Made by a program: the position numbers and the translations under genes. From assembly GCA_905182325.1 (NCBI GenBank), contig CAJJBD010000006.1:1-64000 (forward strand): a DNA stretch of 64,000 nucleotides. Direction: 5' to 3'. This document shows positions 48,105-57,716 of the stretch, one piece after another. The notes beneath the pieces are model-generated. The model searched no databases and had not been told where the DNA came from. It saw only the letters and a program-made list of their open reading frames with translations. Within the stretch, counting starts at the first letter, position 1; each line of letters starts with the position of its first letter. This DNA comes from an uncultured Planktomarina sp. Lineage in GTDB: Bacteria > Pseudomonadota > Alphaproteobacteria > Rhodobacterales > Rhodobacteraceae.

Positions 48105-48860
48105 TCAAGCTAAATAACCTTCAAAGGTTATATTGGTTGCAATTTTCCGGGCTTTTTTTTCAGACTTTAATGAAAGGACTGTCCAGCACAGAATTGGTAT
48201 TCCACTCAGTTTCAGATTTAAAAAATCTAAATCATGTAAATATTTTTGGTTATGTGAAATAAAGCTAGCCCCAACCTTTTTTAAGTCGTTCATTCCACGC
48301 AGATGCAACCGAGTTGGTTGTGATAAGGTTGGCCAGTCCGCTGCTTCAAACCGGTCAGTTACTAATCCAACAGGAATATGAAGATTATTTTTCACAAATG
48401 CTGCAACAGAATTTGGATTAAATGACATAATAGCGACATCACCAATATAGTCTCGCAATGCTTGAGCAACTTCAAACTCAAGTGGGCCAACGTTAGTCCC
48501 TAAGTTCCCATCTTGATCTTTAATCTCAATTAAAAGGGGTACTTTCCCACAAATTTGCGCTAGTATTTGTTTTAAAGTTGGGATGGTGCCCGTCCCACCT
48601 GACAAAGCTACCTTTGATAGCCATTCTGCATTTCTTTGTGCAATTGCTCCCTTTTGACCTGTGAGCCTGTTCAAATGATAATCATGGAACACCATGGCAG
48701 CGCCGTCTTTAGAGAGTTGTACGTCAATTTCAATTCCATAGCCTTTGGAAATTGCGGCGGCAATTGCTGCAGATGAGTTTTCAGGTCGTCCGTTCTGGAC
48801 ATCATGCAAACCCCGATGAGCAATTGGACGGGTCATAAAACTCAAAGGCAGTGCGGTCAT
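48105..48860 (-). CDS. Glycerophosphodiester phosphodiesterase
   Basis: A 251-aa GDPD-family enzyme that splits glycerophosphodiesters into glycerol 3-phosphate and an alcohol. The catalytic motif AHRGLHDVQNGRPENSSAAI and the acidic pair EIDVQLSKDGAAMVFHDYHLNRLTG are present near residues 14-70. There is no signal peptide, so it acts in the cytoplasm. Its ATG overlaps the ridA stop by four bases. Confidence 0.93.
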   Translation of the reverse strand: MTALPLSFMTRPIAHRGLHDVQNGRPENSSAAIAAAISKGYGIEIDVQLSKDGAAMVFHDYHLNRLTGQKGAIAQRNAEWLSKVALSGGTGTIPTLKQILAQICGKVPLLIEIKDQDGNLGTNVGPLEFEVAQALRDYIGDVAIMSFNPNSVAAFVKNNLHIPVGLVTDRFEAADWPTLSQPTRLHLRGMNDLKKVGASFISHNQKYLHDLDFLNLKLSGIPILCWTVLSLKSEKKARKIATNITFEGYLA

Positions 48861-49321
48861 GTGATTTGAAATATACCTTCGATTTCAACTGCAACGCCCA
48901 TCGGAAGTGAGGGCGCAGAAACAGCAGCGCGTGCGTGTTTGCCTGCTTCACCAAGGGCTTGCCCAAGAAAATCTGAAGCACCGTTTATTACCGCTGGTTG
49001 CTCGGTATAATCCTGAGTTGAGTTGACGAATCCTGATAGTTTAACTACCCGTACTAACCGGTCCAGGTCGCCGTTACACGCTACTTTAACTTGCGCTAAC
49101 AGAGAAATTGCGCATGTCCGTGCTGCTGCAGCACCTTCTTCAGTCGTCATGGTATCACCTAATTTTCCAACTATAAATCCTTGTGTGTCTTGGCTTACTT
49201 GGCCAGATACATATACTAGATTACCTACGTGTGCGTATGGTACGTAATTAGCCGCTGGTGCTGGTGCATCTGGTAAAGTGACGCCCATTTGAGTAAGTTT
49301 TGTTTCGAATTTTCCCATCAT
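48857..49321 (-). CDS. RidA family protein
   Basis: A 154-aa YjgF/YER057c/UK114-family protein. Typical members deaminate reactive enamine/imine intermediates. It has YVPYAHVGNLVYVSGQVSQD and the later VVKLSGFVNSTQDYTEQPAVING, but the arginine-containing signature usual of true RidA (near the end of the domain) is replaced by ARAAVSAPSLPMGVAVEIEG, close to the family consensus. It is longer than RidA (~130 aa) and belongs to an RidA-like subgroup. GDPD overlaps its end. Confidence 0.88.
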   Translation of the reverse strand: MMGKFETKLTQMGVTLPDAPAPAANYVPYAHVGNLVYVSGQVSQDTQGFIVGKLGDTMTTEEGAAAARTCAISLLAQVKVACNGDLDRLVRVVKLSGFVNSTQDYTEQPAVINGASDFLGQALGEAGKHARAAVSAPSLPMGVAVEIEGIFQIT

Positions 49322-49549
49322 GGCCTTAGCTCCCAGAGTTTGTTTTTTTAAGCGATATGCGGTATTTGGTTTCGTTAAAAGAGAAAACTGAAATTAATAG
49401 ATTGCGAATTAGAATACTACATTTTAATAAACTATTAAAATTAATAAATTTGGCTTGTATAGGGTGAGTGAGCCATAATCGGCTTAAGACGGTTTATTTT
49501 CTAAACATCGTGTTGGAAAATATTTTGAAGTATTATAATCAGGTGATCG
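49322..49549. other. Intergenic region between ridA and mlaA
   Basis: About 230 bases of AT-rich sequence with the divergent promoters of the ridA-GDPD pair and mlaA-mlaC. No hairpin, riboswitch or small gene was recognised. Confidence 0.5.
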
Positions 49550-50284
49550 ATGTTTTTTATAAATGGCCAAATTCCAATATCCAGTCTTTTGGGTATGGCA
49601 ATGCTCGTTACCGCTTGCAGTCAGACTCCGAAAGGGTTTGACAATGATCCGTTCGAAAGTGTGAACCGAAAAACGCATGAATTTAATAAGTTAATTGACA
49701 AGAATTTCATTGCTCCAGCTTCGGCAGGGTACAGAAGTTTAGTTCCTGACCTAGTTGAAAATAGTTTGACCAACTTTGCTGGGAACTTAAGTTTGCCAGG
49801 AAAAGTAGTGAACAATGTTTTGCAACTTGACCTTAAATCTGCGGGAAAAAACACAGCTCGTTTTGTAGTTAATAGTTCTGTCGGTCTTTTAGGAATTTTT
49901 GATCTAGCGACCAGTTTTGGTTTTTATGAAAATAATACCGACTTCGGGCAGACCTTGCATCGGTGGGGGCTTACTGAGGGAGCCTACATCGAACTGCCAC
50001 TATTTGGAGCTTCTAACTTTAGAGATGGTGTAGGACAGTTCGTTGATATGACCCTATTAGATCCATCGAGTTATGTTTTAAATGAACCGATAACCACCTA
50101 TCGCTCAGTAGCTAGTGTAAGTGCCCTGTTACAGGCACGGCAGATTTATGGTGACCAAATTGACGCAGTACTTTATGAAAGTGCCGATAGTTATGCCCAA
50201 AATAGATTGATTTATTTGCAGCGACGGCGATTTCAATTGAAAGATGAATCTAATGAAGTTTATATTGATCCATATTCTGAATGA
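49550..50284 (+). CDS. mlaA: MlaA (VacJ) family outer-membrane lipoprotein
   Basis: A 244-aa lipoprotein that removes phospholipids from the outer leaflet of the outer membrane. The lipobox is LVTAC with Cys at about residue 23. The MlaA core begins NDPFESVNRKTHEFNKLID and includes RFVVNSSVGLLGIFDLA and TDFGQTLHRWGLTEGAYIELPLFG. AGGTGAT precedes the ATG. mlaC overlaps its stop, so the two form an operon; the MlaFEDB-type ABC transporter is not in the window. Confidence 0.94.
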   Translation: MFFINGQIPISSLLGMAMLVTACSQTPKGFDNDPFESVNRKTHEFNKLIDKNFIAPASAGYRSLVPDLVENSLTNFAGNLSLPGKVVNNVLQLDLKSAGKNTARFVVNSSVGLLGIFDLATSFGFYENNTDFGQTLHRWGLTEGAYIELPLFGASNFRDGVGQFVDMTLLDPSSYVLNEPITTYRSVASVSALLQARQIYGDQIDAVLYESADSYAQNRLIYLQRRRFQLKDESNEVYIDPYSE

Positions 50285-50877
50285 ATAATCATTTTCATCC
50301 ACGCAGGTTCATTGTGTTTGGGATAATGGCAGCACTTTTTGCAGAGCCTGCCTTTGCTATATCTAAAGGCAAGGCTATTGAGTTGGTTGAGCGACTTGTT
50401 GGTGAAATCTCGTTGATGATAAACTCTGTCGAAACTGAAATGGAGTTGACGAGTACATTTGAACGTATTGTTGCTAAATATGCGGATATGAATGTCATTT
50501 CGAGGTCGACGTTAGGTCCACGTGCGCGGGGCGCCACTGAATCTGAATTGAAAACATTCAAAAAGGCATTCCAAGGTTACTTTGCTCGTAAATACAGCAA
50601 ACAATTCCAAGGTTTTGCTGGTAGTCAAATCATCTTAAAAGATTCTAAAGACCGAGGTAAATTTTTTGAGGTTGGCGCTAGTATAGTGGTTGATGGCTCG
50701 TCAAATATTGATGTGAACTTTCGAGTTTCTGATCGCTCAGGTGAGCCCCGTTTTTTCGATATTATTCTGGAAGGAATTAGTCTTTTATCTTCTGAACGGG
50801 TTGAAATAGGCGCTCTGTTGGATAAGTGGCAGGGTGATATTGGTCTTCTCAGTAAAGACATTGAAGAATTAGGTTAG
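50281..50877 (+). CDS. mlaC: MlaC family phospholipid-binding periplasmic protein
   Basis: A 198-aa exported protein, with a signal peptide over about residues 1-26 (ending AEPAFA). The remaining part, with FERIVAKYADMNVISRSTLGP and FKKAFQGYFARKYSKQF, matches MlaC/Ttg2D (PF05494), the shuttle that carries lipid from MlaA to the inner-membrane MlaFEDB complex. The start overlaps the mlaA stop. Its own stop overlaps that of the convergent PBP gene (shared TTAG). Confidence 0.9.
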   Translation: MNNHFHPRRFIVFGIMAALFAEPAFAISKGKAIELVERLVGEISLMINSVETEMELTSTFERIVAKYADMNVISRSTLGPRARGATESELKTFKKAFQGYFARKYSKQFQGFAGSQIILKDSKDRGKFFEVGASIVVDGSSNIDVNFRVSDRSGEPRFFDIILEGISLLSSERVEIGALLDKWQGDIGLLSKDIEELG

Positions 50878-53006
50878 TTCTTACCTATTAGTATATCCCA
50901 AATGGCGCCAAATATTCTATTTTCTGTTAGTGAGTTTTGTTTTTTCTTTGCTGTCTCTAATGAATTTGTGACCGCTGGTTTTTTACGCATCATAGGTAAG
51001 GGCCCTGGGCGCGACTGATTTATGATGAATTTCATTGTTTCATGCCAAATCTCAGCTGGAATTGTTCCGCCGGTTACACCTTTTAACGGTGTATTGTCAT
51101 CATTTCCTATCCACACGCCAACAACAAAATCGGATGTAAATCCTATGAACCACGCATCGCGGAAAGATTGAGTTGTTCCAGTTTTTCCAGCAATTTCTAC
51201 ACCCTCTATTTTTGCTCTTTGTCCAGTTCCTACTTGAACAACCTGATACATCATAAAGGTTAGCGCCTTTGCGGCCTCTTCGTTTATAACTCGTTCGCCA
51301 ATTCCACCAGTTCTGCCAGCGAGAGGCATTTTATCGCCTAGCAACCGTAGCTCTTCTAGGCCGTAGGGGAATACTGAAAAGCCACCATTTAAAATACCAG
51401 CATAGGCACCTGTCATTTCAATTAAGGTACTTTCAGAGGCACCCAGCGCTAAAGCAGGTCCGATTGCTAATTCACTAGAAACTCCGAAATTGTGTGCAGT
51501 TTTTCGTACTAAGTCACGACCGACATGTTCTGAAATTTTAATGGCAGGTATATTTAAAGACTCGGCTAAGGCATGAGAAAATGTAACGTCACCAGAAAAT
51601 TCCTTATTGTAGTTTCCTGGTGTCCATTCTCCAGACCCAGGTATATTATAGGTTACAGGTTCATCGTTTACTATATCAAATGGAGTATAACCAAGTTCAA
51701 GCGCTGTAGCATAGACAAATGGTTTAAAGGCAGAACCAGTTTGTCGTTTTGCTTGTGTGGCTCGGTTAAAAACGCCTGTTAATTTAGTGTTTCGTCCGCC
51801 TATCATGGCGCGGACTGCGCCGTCAGCGCTCATCACAACTACCGCCACCTGTGCCTTTGATTTATTATCTATTTTGTTTTCAAAGATCCTTTGAACAGCC
51901 GCTTCTGTGGCTTTTTGAATGTCTTGATCAAAGGTTGTCCGAATAATCACATCCTCTGTAGTCTCTCTAGTGAAAAAAATAGGACCAGAAGCCATCACCC
52001 AATCAGCAAAATATCCACCAGTCCTTGCTGTGGCGGCAGAACTGAGGACAGCTGGTTTCATAATGGCAAAATTTGCTTCCGCTTTTGTTAGGTAACTTTG
52101 CTGGTTCATTAACTGAATTACAATTTTTGCCCGCGCGCGTGCGCCGCTTAAATTATCTGTAGGTGCAAGCTTAGAGGGAGCCTTTAGCAGTCCAGCAAGC
52201 ATCGCCCCCTCTGCCGCATTTACTTGTGTTGCAGATTTTCCAAAATAGCGTTGTGCTGCCGCTTCAAATCCACGAGCTCCGGCGCCAAGAAATGCACGAT
52301 TGAGATAAATAGTTAAAATTTCATCTTTGGAATATTTTGCTTCCATTGCAATTGCAAAAGTAGCTTCTTTGACCTTTCGCCAGAGCGTAGTGCGTCTGCA
52401 GGATCGCTCATAGTCTCTCTCAGACTTCCAAATCTTAGCATCGTAGGGTTCACCTAGGCATATTAATTTAGCTGTTTGCTGTGTAATTGTGGAGCCACCA
52501 TTTCCAGACAGTGGCCCACGGCCTGAACGCATATTTATTTTTATTGCAGAGGCGACACCTCGAGGGCTTAGCCCTAGGTGATGGTAGAAGCGTTTATCTT
52601 CTGTCGCAACAATCGCATCTTTTAAAAATGGAGACACGCTTTCAGCGGTTACGATCCCGCCAAATTGATCTCCACGCCAAGCAAAAACCTCTCCATTACG
52701 GTCAAGTAAAGTGACTGAACCCTTGGCACGACCATCTATCAGTTCAGTAAAGTTTGGTAGGCTTGCCGTAAAATAAGCTACACCTAACGCTATTAATAGG
52801 CTAGCGACTAGGGTTAATCGCCAAGTTATCGCCCAAAACGCTCTGAAAGGAAGAAGAAATATATTCCAGATTAATGTGACAAAATTAAAAGACTTTTTCT
52901 TCCGTTGCTGAGTAGTAGCAGGTTTGCGTTTACGCAATTTCTTGGAGGATGGATTGTGGCGGTCTGCAGTGAGCCGCTGTTGTTGTCCTGTCTTTTTTGT
53001 TGTCAT
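50874..53006 (-). CDS. Class A penicillin-binding protein (PBP1A type)
   Basis: A 710-aa bifunctional glycosyltransferase/transpeptidase. A basic cytoplasmic tail (about 1-45) precedes a transmembrane helix (about 60-90). The GT51 domain has ATEDKRFYHHLG and GNGGSTITQQTAKL and SKDEILTIYLNRAFLGAGARGFEAAAQRYF. The transpeptidase domain has the active serine in RQTGSAFKPFVY, the middle ALAESLNIPAIK, and EIAGKTGTTQSFRDAWFIGFT. No ribosome binding site is evident before the ATG. It makes the peptidoglycan used in cell growth. Confidence 0.95.
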   Translation of the reverse strand: MTTKKTGQQQRLTADRHNPSSKKLRKRKPATTQQRKKKSFNFVTLIWNIFLLPFRAFWAITWRLTLVASLLIALGVAYFTASLPNFTELIDGRAKGSVTLLDRNGEVFAWRGDQFGGIVTAESVSPFLKDAIVATEDKRFYHHLGLSPRGVASAIKINMRSGRGPLSGNGGSTITQQTAKLICLGEPYDAKIWKSERDYERSCRRTTLWRKVKEATFAIAMEAKYSKDEILTIYLNRAFLGAGARGFEAAAQRYFGKSATQVNAAEGAMLAGLLKAPSKLAPTDNLSGARARAKIVIQLMNQQSYLTKAEANFAIMKPAVLSSAATARTGGYFADWVMASGPIFFTRETTEDVIIRTTFDQDIQKATEAAVQRIFENKIDNKSKAQVAVVVMSADGAVRAMIGGRNTKLTGVFNRATQAKRQTGSAFKPFVYATALELGYTPFDIVNDEPVTYNIPGSGEWTPGNYNKEFSGDVTFSHALAESLNIPAIKISEHVGRDLVRKTAHNFGVSSELAIGPALALGASESTLIEMTGAYAGILNGGFSVFPYGLEELRLLGDKMPLAGRTGGIGERVINEEAAKALTFMMYQVVQVGTGQRAKIEGVEIAGKTGTTQSFRDAWFIGFTSDFVVGVWIGNDDNTPLKGVTGGTIPAEIWHETMKFIINQSRPGPLPMMRKKPAVTNSLETAKKKQNSLTENRIFGAIWDILIGKN

Positions 53007-53159
53007 AGATCTATTTAGTTTGCACCGTTCCTGATGGATTAATATTAACTTTTCCTATTTCCATAGTTTTACATGAACAGTAATTTATTACCATCATTGT
53101 CAGATAATGATTTGGAACTTGGGTTTCCAGACAAAAAACTTAGGCCTAACCAAACTTTT

Positions 53160-54344
53160 TTATTTTATTATTTGGGCGATTGCGTTGGCCAAAAGTGGTA
53201 CTGTTTCCAAGTTTAGGCCAGCAATATTTATACGACTATCACCAACCATATAGACACCAAAGTCTGTTCGAATTTTTTCTACCAGATCAGAAGAAATTCC
53301 AAGCTTTGAGAACATGCCACGATGGCTGGCAAGAAAACCAAAACGGTCTGAGCCTATTTTTTGACGGAGTTCATTAGCCAATTGTTGACGTAAGTTGATC
53401 ATGCTGAGGCGGGTTTCCTCCAGTTCCTGAATCCAAGATTTGTGTAGGGCTTTGTCTGTCAAAATCATCGTGACAAGTCGCGCTCCGTGATCTGGTGGGA
53501 AGGAGAAGTTTTGCCTGTTTAGAAACGCAAGGTTGCCCTGAGTGAGTGCACGCTGCTGTGTGTTGGTTGTAACTGCAATCAAAATACCAGTACGTTCTCG
53601 GTAAATACCAAAATTTTTCGAGCAGCTTGCTGCTATTAAACATTCAGGCATCTGACTGGCAATTTTCCTAGTAAAACGTGCATCATTCTCAAGGCCATCA
53701 CCAAATCCCTGATAGGCAATATCTACAAATGGTATCACACCGTTTTTGCTTAAAACTGCAATCAACTGGTCTTCCTGTTCTGAAGTTAGGTTTGCACCAG
53801 TTGGATTGTGGCAGCACCCATGTAATAGCACTACGTCGCCTGCTGGAATTTTTTTAATATCATCTAACAGACCATTAAAATCAACGCCGCCAGTTTCAGA
53901 GTTGAAGTATCTATATTCAGCCAGTGACATCCCAAGGTATTTCACAATAGATAGGTGATTGGGCCAGGTGGGATTGGATAACCAGATTGTGGTATCTGAT
54001 CCTGCCATCTTTATTAGTTCCAGAGCTTGACGAACCGCCCCAGTTCCGCCGGGAGTTGCAACAGCGGCTAATTTGTCTTGTGAAACGACACCGTTTAAAA
54101 CTAAATCAATCATACAGTTGGAAAATGCTGGATCACCAGCAAGGCCCACATATGATTTGGTTTCTTGATTTTGCCAAAGTAGCTTTTCTGCAGCTTTTAC
54201 TGCAAGCATAATTGGTGTTGCTCCAGACGCATTTTTGTACACACCAACACCAAGGTCAATTTTACTTTGCCTCGTATCAGCTTTGTAAGTATCCATTAAT
54301 GCGAGAATTTTATCTTGTGGTTTTTCAACTAAATTATTGAGCAT
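53160..54344 (-). CDS. tyrB: Aromatic/aspartate aminotransferase (class I)
   Basis: A 394-aa PLP enzyme of the AspC/TyrB group. The PLP lysine is in IAASCSKNFGIYRERTG, the substrate region is HGCCHNPTGANLT, and the C-terminal RINIAGLN is conserved. TyrB against AspC cannot be separated by eye; I use tyrB for the similarity to aromatic-type proteins of this clade, with modest confidence in the symbol. I chose the ATG that overlaps the sseA stop (TGATG); the frame runs 15 codons further back inside sseA. Confidence 0.88.
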   Translation of the reverse strand: MLNNLVEKPQDKILALMDTYKADTRQSKIDLGVGVYKNASGATPIMLAVKAAEKLLWQNQETKSYVGLAGDPAFSNCMIDLVLNGVVSQDKLAAVATPGGTGAVRQALELIKMAGSDTTIWLSNPTWPNHLSIVKYLGMSLAEYRYFNSETGGVDFNGLLDDIKKIPAGDVVLLHGCCHNPTGANLTSEQEDQLIAVLSKNGVIPFVDIAYQGFGDGLENDARFTRKIASQMPECLIAASCSKNFGIYRERTGILIAVTTNTQQRALTQGNLAFLNRQNFSFPPDHGARLVTMILTDKALHKSWIQELEETRLSMINLRQQLANELRQKIGSDRFGFLASHRGMFSKLGISSDLVEKIRTDFGVYMVGDSRINIAGLNLETVPLLANAIAQIIK

Positions 54345-55198
54345 CAGGCGTCTCCAGTAGCGATATCTAAAGTTGGGAATTGGCCCCACTCGGCCCAGCT
54401 CCCATCATAAAGTGCATGGTCAGTTTTGCCAATTCTCTGAAGGGCCAAAGATAGAACCGCAGCGGTTATTCCAGACCCACAGGTGGTTATGGCGGGTTTG
54501 TTTAGATCAATACCGGCATCCGTAAACACCTGAATTAGTTCAGACGTTGTTTTCATAGTATGATCTGTGTTTAGAACTTTGGTAAAAGGTAGGTTTTTAG
54601 AACTTGGGATGTGGCCTGCACGCAAACCTGCACGCGGTTCAGGCGCCTTACCAATAAAGCGACCACTTGAGCGGGCGTCTATTATCTCATGATCATGAAG
54701 TTTTGCTGCGTGCGCCACTTGTGTAACGTCACGCACCATTTGTGGTTTTTGTTTAACAGTCATGTGTCTATCTCGGATTGTAGGCGCAGTTGTAGAAGTT
54801 GGGTTTCCATCAGCAATCCACTTTGGCAAGCCTCCGTCCAACACCGCTACGGAGTTATGGCCCATCAAACGAAAAAGCCACCAAACTCTTGCAGCAGAGA
54901 AAAGGCCTTTGCTATCATAGACTACGATTTGATGTCCGTCGCCTACTCCTAAAGCTCTGACACGAGACATAAATTTTTCAATTGGTGGCACCATGTGAGG
55001 AAGTGTAGAACGTTGATCGGAAATATCGTCAATATCGAAGAAACGTGCAGTTGAAATATGCTCCCTAATAAATTCATTACCGGCATGGCGTTCATCTGCG
55101 GGCATGTGCCAGCTTGCGTCTAAGACGCGGACATTTGGATCTTCAATGTTTGCTTTAAGCCACTTGGCTGAAACTAATGTGTTTGGATCATCTTTCAT
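54344..55198 (-). CDS. sseA: 3-mercaptopyruvate sulfurtransferase
   Basis: A 284-aa protein with two rhodanese domains. The active cysteine is in ITTCGSGITA; the CGSG(V/I)T loop marks mercaptopyruvate sulfurtransferase rather than thiosulfate sulfurtransferase (CRKGVT). The N-terminal domain lacks a catalytic Cys, as normal. AGAGGTG precedes the ATG. It leads the aminotransferase gene, which overlaps its stop; a link through cysteine transamination is plausible. Confidence 0.93.
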   Translation of the reverse strand: MKDDPNTLVSAKWLKANIEDPNVRVLDASWHMPADERHAGNEFIREHISTARFFDIDDISDQRSTLPHMVPPIEKFMSRVRALGVGDGHQIVVYDSKGLFSAARVWWLFRLMGHNSVAVLDGGLPKWIADGNPTSTTAPTIRDRHMTVKQKPQMVRDVTQVAHAAKLHDHEIIDARSSGRFIGKAPEPRAGLRAGHIPSSKNLPFTKVLNTDHTMKTTSELIQVFTDAGIDLNKPAITTCGSGITAAVLSLALQRIGKTDHALYDGSWAEWGQFPTLDIATGDA

Positions 55199-55318
55199 GG
55201 TAACGGCACCTCTGGGAACAACTTGAATTTAACTTGGGTGGGGGGACAAGACAAGAGGTGCTACGTTTGAATACTATTGAAGAAGTCACTTCTTGACCCC
55301 AAAGTTAGAAGTTAACAG

Positions 55319-55795
55319 TCAGATGCCTTGCTTTAAAAGTCGCTGTTTTTGGCGGCCCCAATCTCTTTTGGCTTCAGTGGCGCGTTTGTCGTGATTTTTC
55401 TTGCCCTTTGCGACCCCAAGTTTAATTTTGATACGCCCTTTGTGATTAAAATACATAACTAAAGGTACTAAAGTTAAACCTTCGCGTTGAGTGGCGTTCC
55501 AAAGCCGCGATAGTTCCCGCTTGGATACGAGCAACTTACGACGGCGTTTCTCCTCATGTCCCCAGGTTTTCGCTTGTGCAAAGGGAGCGATGTAGGAGTT
55601 CACAAGCCAAAGTTCACCCTGTTCAACAGCGGCATAGCTCTCAGCAATATTTCCAGATTTGTCTCGAAGCGACTTAACTTCAGATCCCATTAACATGACA
55701 CCACATTCGATGTCGCTCTCAATCTCATAATCATAGCGCGCACGCCGGTATTCTGCTATAATACGATAATTGGGATCAGATTTTTTATTTACCAT
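55319..55795 (-). CDS. smpB: SsrA-binding protein SmpB
   Basis: A 158-aa protein needed with tmRNA for rescue of stalled ribosomes. It has the conserved [24 protein letters not shown] and [30 protein letters not shown]. The C-terminal tail is basic. No tmRNA gene was recognised in the window. The gene is separated from sseA by 120 bases. Confidence 0.96.
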   Translation of the reverse strand: MVNKKSDPNYRIIAEYRRARYDYEIESDIECGVMLMGSEVKSLRDKSGNIAESYAAVEQGELWLVNSYIAPFAQAKTWGHEEKRRRKLLVSKRELSRLWNATQREGLTLVPLVMYFNHKGRIKIKLGVAKGKKNHDKRATEAKRDWGRQKQRLLKQGI

Positions 55796-55927
55796 ATCTC
55801 TGTGTTTATATGGTGGTGTTTTGGCATTGCCAATAGGTCTGAAACGTAAGAAGAAAATTATTCTAATTGTTTTCGACAGAATTTTAGAAAACCCTCGGAT
55901 AAATTCAAAAATATTAAAAGGAATAAA

Positions 55928-56679
55928 ATGAATAAGATATCTTTTAGTTTATTCTTAGTATTCCTTTTTATGACTACAATTGGTGGATATGCAGCGATCC
56001 AAGCAGCTAAAATATTTAAAAAAATTAACAAATTTGTATAGAATCGAATGGTATTCCAGATCATGAGGTGGGCCAGTTTACAAGAAAAGGGAATCCTCAC
56101 AGTATTAAACCACAGACGATTATATTTTGTGTAACAGATGAGCCCATTAAGGGCGAACAGGCCCGCATGGTTAAAACAGTTGGTATAGCTAAAAATGGAA
56201 TAATAATTCGCCCAGGTACTGCTGATTATTTTGATGCTTCGTCGCCACGGGGACACAGTCGCAACCGTAGCTCTGATTGGAACTTAGATGGAATGGGCCC
56301 TGACAATACTTTGGGCTTGGATCATGAGAACGCGCATGTCGATAAGGGAGGGATCTATCACTATCATGGCGTCGCACCAAGTTTAGCCACCAGTCGTTCT
56401 GATGGCCACATTGGCCGGGCCGCAGATGGCTTTGAAATTCATTACAATGGTGATTTAATGAAGCCAACCTGGATGTTGAAGCGTGGGACGCGGCCCACTG
56501 CTCCTGGTGGCAGATATGATGGTAGTTACAACGAAGACTTCGAATTAGTTTTGGAGTTTGGCAATCTTGACGAATGCAATGGGGCAACAGTTAAGGGTAA
56601 ATATACTTATTTCGCTACCGACACCTACCCGTTTTTTCCACGTTGTCTTTTTGGTAAAAATATTACTAAGTTTAGGTAG
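55928..56679 (+). pseudogene. YHYH-domain secreted protein, frameshifted
   Basis: ATG 55928 has a clear ribosome binding site (AAAGGAA) and starts a signal peptide ([23 protein letters not shown]), but this frame stops at 56039-56041. One frame over, from 56029 to 56679, is the rest of a YHYH protein (PF14240): ESNGIPDHEVGQF, LDHENAHVDKGGIYHYHGV, then RSDGHIGRAADGFEIHY and the end FFPRCLFGKN. A single-base loss in an A/T-rich stretch near 56024-56033 explains it. It is either a recent pseudogene or a sequencing error. The function of YHYH proteins is not known. It separates smpB from dapA. Confidence 0.75.
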
Positions 56680-56720
56680 GCATTGGCACCCATTTCTTTG
56701 GGGTTTGCCTGTCTAATTTA

Positions 56721-57593
56721 TCAGTTGACTAAACCTGCGTGCTGAAGTGCTGCGTCCATCTGGACTTTGGCTTCATCCGTCAGGCCCACTAGGGGTAACC
56801 GGACTTCTTCAGAACAAAGACCTAATTTAGCGAGGCCATATTTAGCGCTTACCAAACCTGGTTCCTGGAAGGTAGCTAGGTGTAGTGGCATCAACTTATC
56901 TGTAATTTTCAGCGCGCGCGCGTAATCTCCCACCAAGGTAGCTTCTTGCATCTGAGCACAAAGAGCAGGCGCCATATTTGCTGTCACCGAAATACAGCCT
57001 GTACCTCCGTGAGAGTTAAACCCTAGCGCAGTTGCATCTTCACCAGATAGCTGAATGAAATCTTTGCCGCAGCTAAGTCTTTGCTGTGGCACTCGCGCAA
57101 GATCGCCTGTGGCATCTTTTACACCAATAATGTGTTTATGTTGAGCTAACACTCCCATGGTTGCTGAAGCCATGTCTACAACAGACCTGCCTGGGATATT
57201 GTATATTATCAAATCTATGCCACAGTCCGCTGCAGCTGAGAAATGGGCCACTAAGCCCGCTTGGGTTGGTTTATTATAGTATGGTGTTACAACTAGCACG
57301 GCAGTGGCGCCTGCCACTTTGGCAGCTTTAACGAGTCGCACTGTTTCTGCTGTATTATTAGATCCTGCGCCCGCGACTACGGGGATGCGACCTGCAACCT
57401 GCGCAACCACAGTTTCAACCACACCATCGTGCTCGTCATGCGTTAAGGTAGGGCTCTCTCCGGTTGTACCTACGGGAACCAATCCATGGCTACCTTGATC
57501 AATATGCCAATCCACAAGTCTCTTTAGCGCCGTAATGTCTACTTTGCCATTTGCAAACGGAGTAACAAGAGCAGGTAAAGATCCAGAAATCAT
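56721..57593 (-). CDS. dapA: 4-hydroxy-tetrahydrodipicolinate synthase DapA
   Basis: Condenses pyruvate with aspartate semialdehyde (made by asd at 14-15 kb) to start the diaminopimelate/lysine pathway. The 290-aa protein has [14 protein letters not shown], the Schiff-base lysine in [12 protein letters not shown], and the catalytic tyrosine in [10 protein letters not shown] chose the ATG giving [13 protein letters not shown] (AAGGAAG upstream); the frame extends nine codons further. It is divergent from slt. Confidence 0.95.
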   Translation of the reverse strand: MISGSLPALVTPFANGKVDITALKRLVDWHIDQGSHGLVPVGTTGESPTLTHDEHDGVVETVVAQVAGRIPVVAGAGSNNTAETVRLVKAAKVAGATAVLVVTPYYNKPTQAGLVAHFSAAADCGIDLIIYNIPGRSVVDMASATMGVLAQHKHIIGVKDATGDLARVPQQRLSCGKDFIQLSGEDATALGFNSHGGTGCISVTANMAPALCAQMQEATLVGDYARALKITDKLMPLHLATFQEPGLVSAKYGLAKLGLCSEEVRLPLVGLTDEAKVQMDAALQHAGLVN

Positions 57594-57716
57594 AACGCTT
57601 CCTTTGAATTGAGGCTTCATTGCCCAAACTTAAGTTAAAAAAATAGTAACTGGAACCCATAGGTTTGCCAAGTTTTGTCATTGAAAGTTTTTTCTACAGG
57701 GCGCAAGTTATTTAAT

